Source: Ilex aquifolium (lineage: Eukaryota > Streptophyta > Magnoliopsida > Aquifoliales > Aquifoliaceae). From it: a stretch of 64,000 bases of DNA. The stretch spans positions 15,398,064 through 15,462,063 of the forward strand of contig OX637397.1 in NCBI GenBank assembly GCA_951799425.1, in the 5' to 3' direction. Under the pieces are notes generated by a model, which was given only the letters and a program-made list of their open reading frames with translations, was not told the DNA's origin and made no database searches. This document shows, in pieces, positions 55,441-64,000 of the stretch. Position numbers and translations under genes: made by a program. Within the stretch, counting starts at the first letter, position 1; the number at the start of each line of letters is the position of its first letter.

Positions 55441-56379
55441 GAGAGGAAAGTTGAACATGAAGATTTTGCTAGACTGGGGATTCGGGACATTATCACATCT
55501 AGGAGGTGGGCCAGATTCATGGAAAAAGAGTGGTTGTGCATCCCCATCTTAGCTAGGGAGTTCTATAGCAACGCCGATGACTATGGGAATGGTCTCATCC
55601 GTACCTACGTTCGGGGTAAAGACATTAGGGTGGATACCACGTCCATTGCGAGACTAATTGGAATGGCCCAGGCTCAGGTGGTCAACTCAGACTACCCCCA
55701 TAATTATTCTGGAGATGAAGTTGGTCGGGAACTACTTGGAGATGATGAATTTGTTTGGACCTCAAATCTTCGGTATCTTCAGCAAGGTGATCTGACTAAT
55801 AAGTATAAAATACTGAATCTAATCTCAGTATCGAATATTTACCCTTTACTGAGGAACAACCACATTTACCCTGACCGTGCTCGTCTGTTGTATGCCATGG
55901 GGACTGGGAAGTCCATCGACCTTCCTTCACTGATTTTTGCCGAAATGCGAAAAGCCATAGTGGACCAAAAAAAACCATCTCTTCCTTTTGCCGGCCTGGT
56001 CACGACATTGTGTGAGCAGGCTGGGGTAGTGATTGATGCTACCATGGAGCGAGCCAAGAAGGTGGTAGTGCTCAACTCTGGTTCTCTTTTAAAGAGCCAG
56101 AGTGTGGCGAGACCGGTACCAGGAGAGAGAGGTCCAGTTGGTGAACAAGCCACATCTGAGGGAACGGTGCCAGGGGAGGAGTAGTGGGATCAGTTCCTCA
56201 ATATTGATGAGGATTTTGAGTTGCCAGTGGATGAGGACACTGATCCCAGGACTGACAGACATATACTTTTTGAGATTTTGAGAGGACAGAGAAAGATGAG
56301 GAGAGAGATGAGAGAGTTGAGGGCTCAGATGAGGGGTTTAGGGCAAAGTTCTCAGAGTCAGGCAGGCCCCTCATCTTAG
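55441..56379 (+). pseudogene. Athila post-pol ORF: putative plant transposon protein domain
   Basis: Sense-oriented extra ORF found after pol in Athila-like elements. The open frame starts before the window of similarity is cut (ERKVEHEDFARLGIRDIITS from 55,441; first ATG at 55519) and matches the so-called putative plant transposon protein domain. Blocks: WLCIPILAREFYSNADDYGN, YVRGKDIRVDTTSIARLIGM and LLYAMGTGKSIDLPSLIFAE. A TAG at 56182-56184 (probably CAG) interrupts it. The same frame continues WDQFLNIDEDFELPVDEDTD and ends with a charged RGQRKMRREMRELRAQMRGL segment, a short coiled coil. Function unknown. The related copy on minus is at 61.5-62.4 kb. Confidence 0.75.
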
Positions 56380-58227
56380 CATGTTTCTTCTAGGTCCCGA
56401 GTTTGATGGTTGTTTTCTTTATTTTCTGTCAGTCAGCTGTAGAAATCAAAGCCTATTTTGGGTAGATTTTTGTTAGGCTTGATTTCTTTTATCTTTTGGG
56501 TTATGCATTGTACGAAAATTCCAAATAGTATATGAAATGCATATTTTGTTCAGTTGTGCTATCAAATATCTAAATAACATTTTTATACATAATTTGACAC
56601 TACAATATATAAATAATTTGCTTAGCTTTAAATTTGCAACTGTTTAAGCATCATACAAAACTTTATTCTATATTTTTGTATCTCATATCATGTTCTTATA
56701 AAAACTCACAATTTGTGCACTTTAGACTTTACCAAGTTGAAAATTTGTTAGGTATTTTACCTTGAGAACTTAAAACATACAGTGGAGATGCATAAAAACC
56801 CTAGTGAGTTTTGATCCAATCTTTCTTGGAGGGTTATTTACATTTACTCAATAAAAAATATTTTTATTCAGCTAATCTCCTTCAATAGTCTCATTATTTT
56901 TGTTTTGGTCAACACCAATATTGTGAATGATTGCCTGACTTTAAATTATTTGTATAGGTAGTGTGTTATTAAAAGCTCTTGAGATATGATTTTAGGCCAT
57001 CTTTGATATTATTTGAGTTTAAGCCTTATTCTTTGAATATTATTATCCCTAGAAGCCATGATTGAGCCTTTGAAGCAAAATTTTATTTCTTATACCAAAC
57101 ATATAATAACCAAGCCGATGGAAAAAATAATATCATTTACCCTTGGTTATCTCGAGATTGAACTTTTTTTGGTTTATGTAATTTGGAAAATGTTGGTTCA
57201 GAAAAGATGATTAAAAAAAAAAAGTTTTTCATACTTGTGAATATCTGCATTAGTTGTCTTGCTAAAAAAAAAAAAAAAGTTGAAAAAAAAGAAAGACAAT
57301 ATGTTTACTTGTGAAAATCAAATTGAAAAAAAAAGAGAAAAAAAATAGCAAGCATGAGTTTTGAAAAAATATGAGCAAGTGTTGTAAATTGTGCTTCTAA
57401 AGGGTGAAGAGTGAAAGACTATGAAAGAGGTTTGGTTGTGTAATGTAAATGTTCTCTCGGGATAGTCTTTTGAATTCCTGAATATCCTTCATTTCAAAAC
57501 CCTAATCTCAAGGCCCCATTACAACCTTAGATAAAGACCTATTTGATCTCAAGAGTATATTGGTGGATGCATAACTTGTGTGAATAAGGAAAAGAATGAT
57601 GATTATTTGTTTATTGTGTGTTGATTTCCTTTCATGAGACTATGTCAAATCCTTTTCTTTTGGATTACAATTATTTTAATAGACATGTGAGCATTATTTT
57701 GTTTTGACTTAAATATCTTCTTCTCACATGTGATATTTGAGAGAATAGTCACTATAATCTGAGAGAATATTTTATGAGTGAATTTTCTAGTGAGATTTGA
57801 CATTGAGATGAATAGTTGATAGTTGTAGAGGTGATTACCGGATAAATTATTGATTTGGTATAGTTAATCCACACTACACACGAGTTTATATGAGAATATG
57901 ATAAGTGCATACATTTATATAGCGCATAGTTCTATATTTTGCTTTGCATGTGCTTATAAAAAGTTTGCAGCTAAGAATTTATATATTGTGGTAGCAATTT
58001 GTGTTATAAAATTATTATTCAGATATTTGATGACAGGGTGATGTTTGTGGGTATCATATCTGGAAACCCTCACGAGACTATACTCGTCCACTAGTGGAAA
58101 CTTAGGGGTTTAAAGGCTTGTTGCATATGCTAAATGTAATCGTGAAGCTTACATAAGTGGTTTTGTTTTGTTTTTAGTTAGTGTTTTTTTTGCCTTACTA
58201 GGGACTAGCAAGGTCAGAGTTGGGGGG
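56380..58227. other. Athila 3' spacer
   Basis: AT-rich, non-coding, with several A-runs near 57,210-57,350. It leads to the G-rich tract before the LTR. Confidence 0.5.
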
Positions 58228-59300
58228 TGTGATTGAGGTCCAATATGTACATTTATTACTGGAAAAGATTAATTATTTAGTTATGAAAGTATGATAAATA
58301 TAGTAGATTATTTAAGAACTGGTGCTATGCTAATAAAAGATAAATTGTGTGTATTTTGTAGGAGAATAGCATAAAATTGGAAGAAAGTAAGGAAAGATGA
58401 AGTATAGCTTAGGAGGAAGCATACTGGAATTCGCGTCCGGACGGGGGAAGTAAACGCGTCCGGACGCAAGTGGCAGAAAGCAAAGAAGCAGAAAAGGAGT
58501 ACACTAGAATTTGCGTCTGGACAGTTGAAGAACGCGCGTCCGGATGCGTGTGTTGGTCTGCCAACGCCAGATTAAGAGTTTCAATGCAAGTCAATCTTTT
58601 CCGGGAATAAAGTTATAAATAGGAGTTGAAGACCTTGTAAAAGGCATGACCCTTTTTGCCTAGGAACTCTTTAATTTTAGCTTTAATTTTTGTTGATCAT
58701 GTCTGGCTAGAAGGCTAAACTAGGGCTAGGAGAGAACCTCTCAAGGAAGTATGGTAACGTTATTGATTCTGAGTTTAATGATTTACGATGTTTTGTTAAT
58801 TTAACTTCTGATCTTTTAGCAAAATTTTTGCTCTGTAAAAATCCTTGAGTTGTTGTGTCATGTACATCAATTGCTTGAATTTCTCTGCGAGTAAATAACT
58901 GGTTATTCTATGCTTGAGGTAATTATCATTATTTCGTAAAATAATATAATTGGACGATTATTTAGGTTCTTGAATAATCTGTTGATTATAACTTTTGGTT
59001 TTCGTACTTGATTTGTTACTTGAATCAACCGACATCTGATTCTTGTCTCGAGTTAAAAATTGAGTCTTTAATCGTTATTGTACGGAATTGAGAGGGAGTA
59101 CCTGATGCTCTGGTATATTTATTTTACTGTTTTAATTATTTAAATCAATTTTCTCCATTCAACAATTCCTTAAACAAATCATTTATTTTTAAGTTTGTTT
59201 TAGTATTTGTGTGATTGCTTTCTTGTTACAATTCCTTGAGGGTTCGACCTCGGTATTCCGAGAAGTATATTACTTCGCTCAACCTGCGCTTAGGTTTACA
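58228..59300 (+). repeat. Probable 3' LTR of Athila copy 1
   Basis: Starts TGTGATTGAGGTCC right after a polypurine-like tggggggtg and ends GGTTTACA at 59300. The last 260 bp match the minus-strand copy at 61254-61515 (e.g. gggttcgacctcggt, cgctta/tgggtttaca). It contains four copies of a gcgtccggacg motif at 58433-58547. Confidence 0.65.
58433..58547. repeat. Cluster of CGTCCGGACG palindromes in Athila LTR
   Basis: Four near-identical sites: gcgtccggacg (58433), gcgtccggacgc (58456-58467), gcgtctggac (58513) and gcgtccggatgc (58536-58547). They stand out in AT-rich DNA and are CpG-dense. Confidence 0.75.
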
Positions 59301-59329
59301 TTATTAAAGTTGAAGCAACCATCCTCCCG

Positions 59330-59840
59330 CGACGTTCCAATAAGTTGAGAACATTCTTCGGCAAACTTCCGACCATCCTCCTACGACGTTCTGATCTCTT
59401 CCGGCCATCCTCCGATGAGTTTCCAACCTGCTACATATGGTATCAGAGCCTAGGCTCGTGAATCCTTATAGTCAATGATAGTATGCTCTAGAGTTTCCCT
59501 ATGAGGGATCCTCTATATCATAACTTTTGAGGTTCTTCCTCTTCCGGCCATCCTCTGGCGGAGTTCCGATCTGGTCCCCAGCTATCCTTCGGCAAACTTT
59601 CGACCATCCTTCGGCGGAGTTCCAATCTGCTATGGCTATCCTCTGGCCATCTTCAGGTGGAGTTCCGATCTACTTCGGCCTTTCTCCGGTGAACTTTCGA
59701 TCTACCTCGACCATCCTCCAACGAATTTTCGGTAGTCTTCTAGATACGTTCTGATCGTCTCCTGGCCATCCTCCGGTAATCTCTGACTATCCTCCGGCAA
59801 CCTTTCGGTCACCATTCGGCGATGTTCCGACCTACGCCGA
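59330..59840. repeat. Degenerate tandem repeats with cggccatcctccggcga core
   Basis: At least ten loose copies of a 25-45-bp unit built on ccatcctccggcgaactttc and gagttccgatct, on both sides of the primer site and into the leader. Short open frames here are a by-product of the repeat. Confidence 0.6.
59440..59452 (+). promoter_or_regulatory. Copia primer-binding site
   Basis: TGGTATCAGAGCC, the standard initiator-tRNA-Met primer site of plant copia elements. Confidence 0.8.
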
Positions 59841-59889
59841 TCACTAATCTGGTCATGGTCGTTACACTGATTAGCTCCTCTACTCAAGC

Positions 59890-61253
59890 CACTCCCGCAT
59901 CAGTAACTTATGTGTATTTTCTTATTATAGATGATCTTGAGGCAATTATGACCAAGGTTCTTTCCCATTCTTCTCTTGCATTTTCAGTTTCCTCAAGTAA
60001 GTCTTCTCTTACTGTTGCTGACCTTGAGGCAATTGTGACCAAGGTTATATCTTTCTTTTCCTTTGTTTTATCAGTCTCCTCAGGTAAATCTTCTCCCTAG
60101 TTTATCGACTCAGCCTGTCGTAATTATATGACATCTGATCCTTACCTAGTGCCTCATAAGAAGTCTTTTAGCTCTATGCCTCACATATGCCTATTACCCA
60201 TATTGGTCCTATTTCTGAACCTATTATTTTTGTATCTGACACATATGTTGTTCTTAACTTATCTCTAAATCTTTTTTGTGTTGGTCAACTTGTTGAATGT
60301 GGTCTTATCTTAACATTTTCTCAAAAAGGGTGTGATGTCCAGGATTAGAAAACGGGTCAGCTCGTTGGGACCCGACGTAAAGTTGGTCGCCTTTTTGAGC
60401 TTACATCTTTGCATATGCCTAACTCTTGTTTTGTTCAACCTCTTGTTAATGTTGTGCCTTCCAGTATTTGGCACTCTCGTCTCGGTCATGCATCTTTATC
60501 TCGTGACCAGTCTTTAGTTTCTAGTGGTTGTTTAAGAGATGTTAAATTTGAATCTTTTGACTATATGTCTTGTTAATTGGGAAAACAGAAAGTTTTACCT
60601 TTTAGTATATGTGATTCTTTATCTTCTGCACCTTTTGATTTGGTTCATTATGATATTTGGAGACCTATTCCTGTCTCCACTAAGGGTGGGTTTCGTTATT
60701 TTATAAATTTTATTGATGATTATTCACGATACACATAGATTTATCTTTTACATGATCGCTCTGATTTACTTAATATATTTCGTGATGTTAAGCAGATGAT
60801 AAAATTTCAGTTTGATTGCACTATTAAAATCTTTCGTTCTGATAATGACATGTAGTATAAAGCTGCCCCATTCATCAAAGAACTTAAACAGACAGACACC
60901 TTGTCTCATCGATTGTGTCCTTACACTTCCCAACAGAATGGTTATGTATAACATTGTCTGTCTCATCGATCGTGTCCTTACACTTCCCAACAGCATGGTT
61001 ATGCATAACATAAGCATCATCATATTATTGACACTGTTCGTTCTCTCATTCTCTCTGTCTCTCTCCCATAATGTTTTTGGGGAGAAGCCTCCCTTATTGC
61101 TGTTTACACTATCAATCGAGTTTCATCTCCTACTATCTCTAATCAATCTCCTACTATCTCTAATCAATCTCCATATGAACTTCTCTGTGGAAAGGAACCT
61201 GATTATTCTCTTTTAAAAGTTTTTGGTTGTGTTTATTGCTACAATTTCAAATA
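59890..61253 (+). pseudogene. Copia protease/integrase remnant
   Basis: Protease-like FIDSACRNYMTSDPYLVPHK near 60,100-60,160, then SSIWHSRLGHASLSRDQ (GAG-pre-integrase, near 60,460-60,510) and FDLVHYDIWRPIPVSTKGGF with FRYFINFIDDYSRYT (integrase core, 60,635-60,735). DYSLLKVFGCVYCYNFKY comes right at the cut. Numerous stops. A 57-bp tandem duplication (units at 60904 and 60961) repeats the cgtgtccttacacttcccaa segment. Confidence 0.75.
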
Positions 61254-61515
61254 TGTAAACCCAAGCGTAGGTTGTGCAAAGTAATATAGACTCGGAAGAC
61301 CGAGGTCGAACCCTTAGGGAATTGTGAACACAAATAGACACCACACTAAACTGTTAACAAACTTGTAAAATAATTTTTAAAAAGAATGTTTGAATTTGGA
61401 TAATTGAATAAATTGATTAAAACAGTGTGCAAAATACTAGAGCATCAGGTACACCCTCTCAAATCTATACAGTAATGATTAAAGACTTAGTTTTCAAACC
61501 TAGACAAGAATCAAG
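61254..61515 (-). repeat. LTR 3' remnant of Athila copy 2
   Basis: Matches the last 260 bp of the LTR of copy 1 in reverse orientation, ending TTTACA on minus. Confidence 0.7.
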
Positions 61516-62367
61516 TGGCATCTACCACCTCTCTCCCCTACTGCTCTAGATACACTCTGACTCTTCAGTTTAGAGACAGAATTGAGAACCACCACTTTCT
61601 TAGCCCGGTCCATAATGTCATCTACCACCACTCTAGCCTGCTCACACAAGGTCGTAGTTAAGCCAGCAAAAGGTAGAGACCCTTCTTTGGGTCCAGAATT
61701 GCCTGTCTCATCTCAGCAAAAATCAATGAGGGGAGGTCGATAGAACATCCTGTGCCCATAGCATAGAGAAGTCGAACTCGGTCTGGGTAAATATGGATGT
61801 TCCTCAGTAGGGGCAAAATATTCGATACTAAAATCAAATTCAGTGTCTTGTACTTATTTGCAGGTCACCCTGCTGAAGAAATCTAAACTCATTTGTCCAC
61901 ACAAATTCCTTGTCCCCCAATAGCTCTCTCCCTACTACATCACCCGAATAGGCCTGGGGATAATCCGGGTTGGGCACTCTAGCTTGAACCATCCCCGTCA
62001 TCCTAGCGATAAAAGTGGCGTCAACTCTAATGTGCTTACCCCGAACATATGTATGAAAAATTTCATTGTCACAGTCATCCGCATTGCTGTAGAACTCGTG
62101 TGCCAGAACAGGTATGCAAGGCCACTCCCGTCCCACTCCCGGCCCACCTCCTCGAGTAAATAATATCCCGGACTCCTAACCAGGCAAAGTCCTCATACTC
62201 TATCTGTCTTTCGCAAAGAAAATGCTTGTTTGCGTAATACTAACAAAATCTGACCCGTGCTTCCAAAGTCTCAAAGCGGAGGGAGTCAAAAGTGAGGTCT
62301 TCATCTTAAGTGTTCTGGGTATCGATACGAGCCCTCTTAGAAGTTGAAGCTTGTGGAGGTGCCATGA
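61515..62367 (-). pseudogene. Athila post-pol ORF, copy 2
   Basis: ATG at 62367 opens MAPPQASTSKRARIDTQNT, a basic N-terminus absent from the truncated copy 1, followed by TAA and other stops. It then continues into the putative plant transposon protein domain: WPCIPVLAHEFYSNADDCDN (62,075-62,130), YVRGKHIRVDATFIARMTGM and YSGDVVGRELLGDKEFVWTN. The frame breaks after FLQQGDL near 61,855; homology goes on in another frame to a charged end near 61,525. Confidence 0.7.
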
Positions 62368-62482
62368 AGAAGAAGCAATGAAAAAAAAATTTGAAGTAGG
62401 CGGGAAAGGTAACTGAACTAAGCTAATTGAGGAGAAAATGTGAAAAAAAAAAAGTTTAGGACACTAGTATTTATAGTTTTCC

Positions 62483-62745
62483 ACACGCGTCCGGACGCAA
62501 AGTATCATCCGTTCGGATGCGCCTCCCAACGACCTCATTAAACAGCCTTAAAGGTCACGCGTCCGGACGCGTGATCAATTCATGTCCGGACGCGTCTCCT
62601 GAATTTGAAACCTTTGGTGTTTGCGTCCGGACGCATGCTCAACCACATCCGGACACATGTTCCAAAGAACACAGCTCCTTAAGCTCACGTCCGAACACAT
62701 GGTCCAGAGATTTTCCTTCATGCCATGCACGTTCGGACGCGAGTT
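62483..62745. repeat. Cluster of CGTCCGGACG palindromes in Athila spacer
   Basis: Between integrase and post-pol ORF of copy 2. Perfect palindromes cacgcgtccggacgcgtg (62556-62573) and tgcgtccggacgca (62632-62645); gcgtccggacgc at 62487-62498; weaker ones near 62,509, 62,583, 62,656, 62,688 and 62,730. Confidence 0.8.
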
Positions 62746-63114
62746 CTAGTGGACTCCCTTCTCCATACTTAGAAAATTTTTCAATCATTAACTACTTTCC
62801 TACTTAAACTAACAAAACTTAGCCTCAAAATTAAAAAAAAAAAAAAAACAAGATTTTTTTTTTATTATGGAAAAAAAATATTGTACATGCATGTGCACAA
62901 TATATAATTAATAAAGCAATCATGCTCACCCCCCCCCCCCCCTCCACTCAAAATTTTACATTATCCCCAATGTATTAATAAACAGTATAAGCACAGTTAA
63001 GAGTAAAGAAGGACTTACCAGATGTGATATCATGTGCACATGTATCTGCAATATCTCATAAAAAAATACAATATACAACAATGTACAAAAATTGGTTAGA
63101 ATGTTAGAGATGAA

Positions 63115-64000
63115 TTATTCGTAGTGGGGGTCCATTAACCCGATGAATTCCACTTCTACTATACCTCCCCCCAAGAATGGTTTCAATCGTTGTCCATTAA
63201 CTTTAAAAATATTCTCATTCTTGAGATTTTCTATTTCCACTGTTCCATAAGGAAAAACTTCTTTAACAATATACAGACTACTCCATCTAGTTCAAAGTTT
63301 TCCTTTTAAGATACGTAATTTAGAATTATACAAAAGAACTTTTAGTGAAGGTGTAAAAGTCTTATGCAAAATATTTTTATCATGGAACACCTTCATTCGC
63401 TCTTTGCTAATCCTAGAATTATCATAAGCCTCATTTTGAATTTCCTCAAGCTCATTTAGCTGTAATTTTTGTAAAGCGCTAGCTTTGTCATGACCAAAAT
63501 TAAACATTTTAATGGCCCAATATGCTTTATGTTCCAACTTCACATGTAAATGACAAGTTTTTTCATACACTAATGTATACTGAGACATGCCAATCGGGGT
63601 TTTGTAAGCGGTGCGATATGTCCATAACGCATCAGTTAGTCATAATGACCAATCTTTACGATCAGGGTTCACTATTTTTTCTAAAATATAAGTGATCTCC
63701 CGATTGGCTAGCTCTGCTTGACCACTTGTCGGTAGGTGATAGGGGTTGCAACTTTATGTGTTACACCATATTTTTTCATTAAAGTTTCAAAATATTTATA
63801 GCAAAAATGCAATCCCTCATCACTAATAATGGCTCGAGGTATATCAAATCTGGACAAAATATTTTCTTTTAAATATTTGAAAACAACTTTATGATCATTT
63901 GTCCAACATGGTATAGCCTCAGCCCACTTAGAACCATAATCCACTACCACTAAAATATACATCTATCCAAAAGATGGGGGGAAAGGTCCCATGAAATCAA
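63115..64000 (-). pseudogene. Athila-type integrase remnant
   Basis: Minus strand, continues beyond the window. Integrase core with ILVVVDYGSKWAEAIPCWTN (63,900-63,960) and IPRAIISDEGLHFCYKYFET. Then comes the C-terminal part [20 protein letters not shown] and [20 protein letters not shown] (63,292-63,588), highly typical of the plant Athila lineage. A TGA (63294-63292, likely CGA) follows GKL, and the same frame goes on with TRWSSLYIVKEVFPYGTVEI and FKVNGQRLKPF to a TAA at 63117-63115. A frameshift near 63,710 separates the two parts. Confidence 0.8.

Larger units (their letters stand above)
55441..59300 (+). mobile_element. Athila-like element, copy 1 (3' part)
   Basis: Plus-strand 3' part of an Athila-like Ty3/gypsy element: the post-pol ORF (55441-56379), about 1.8 kb of AT-rich spacer, a G-rich tract (tggggggtg, 58221-58229) and a probable LTR from 58228 to 59300. 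The assignment rests on the second copy (61.25-64 kb), where the same ORF follows an Athila-type integrase. The 5' part was removed or displaced by the Harbinger remnant. Confidence 0.7.
59301..61253 (+). mobile_element. Ty1/copia fragment (5' end to integrase)
   Basis: Plus strand. Possible LTR tail (to about 59437), primer site TGGTATCAGAGCC at 59440-59452, a leader with degenerate tandem repeats, then protease and GAG-pre-integrase/integrase coding remnants. It is cut at 61253 inside the integrase by the end of Athila copy 2. Confidence 0.75.
61254..64000 (-). mobile_element. Athila-like element, copy 2 (runs off the window)
   Basis: Minus strand: integrase (from 64000 down to 63115), spacer with palindrome cluster, post-pol ORF (62367 to about 61515), then directly the last 260 bp of an LTR (61515-61254). 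Compared with copy 1, the end of the ORF, the spacer and most of the LTR are missing, an internal deletion with its junction near 61,515. The outer LTR end tgtaaa at 61254 abuts copia integrase codons, so the element inserted into the copia. Confidence 0.75.

Noticed and set aside
58433..62745. CRISPR-like repeats
   Set aside because: Spacing is irregular, motifs are palindromic and lie in plant retrotransposon non-coding DNA.

Overview
The window is nuclear DNA from a flowering plant, most likely a eudicot. It holds two spliced or intron-bearing host genes with clear plant relatives. The rest is long AT-rich intergenic DNA filled with nested plant transposons (Ty3/gypsy chromovirus, Tat and Athila types, Ty1/copia, hAT, PIF/Harbinger, MITE and TRIM-like elements) and a plastid-derived insertion. 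I see no bacterial operons, CRISPR arrays or intact RNA genes. The species cannot be fixed from the sequence.

Layout: 0.6-4.6 kb is a decayed plus-strand chromovirus whose protease/RT junction is split by a 1,041-bp non-autonomous hAT element. 5.5-18.0 kb (minus) is a host gene for an SLC35F/DUF914 membrane transporter in ten recognisable exons, with small elements in its introns. 19,059-33,588 is a complete, recently inserted 14.5-kb Tat-lineage retrotransposon (698-bp LTRs, GAAAG target duplications, gag-pol on minus). Between pol and its 3' LTR it carries three separate plus-strand (antisense) gene units, each with its own TATA box and introns. 35.6-42.0 kb is a decayed copia element split in gag by a 4.4-kb hAT transposon that contains a mosaic of plastid rps12, psaA and 23S rRNA pieces. 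45.0-47.1 kb (minus) is a 5'-truncated chromovirus. 50.2-53.2 kb (minus) is a mitochondrial-type PPR gene related to Arabidopsis At1g06710, here broken by a frameshift and a TAG. 53.3-55.4 kb has a MITE and a Harbinger transposase remnant. 55.4-59.3 kb and 61.25-64 kb are two Athila-like elements in convergent orientation, separated by a copia fragment.

The host genes are unrelated in function: a transporter and an organelle RNA-binding protein. The most striking system is the array of three diverged antisense units inside one Tat retrotransposon. Only the third (292 aa) has an uninterrupted spliced frame, while gag-pol has three in-frame stops and altered protease and RNase H catalytic residues. 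Also notable are the organelle mosaic inside the hAT element, palindromic CGTCCGGACG clusters in both Athila copies, and a tiny LTR-PBS-LTR (TRIM-like) element in a transporter intron. All family assignments come from reading motifs by eye; no database search was run.
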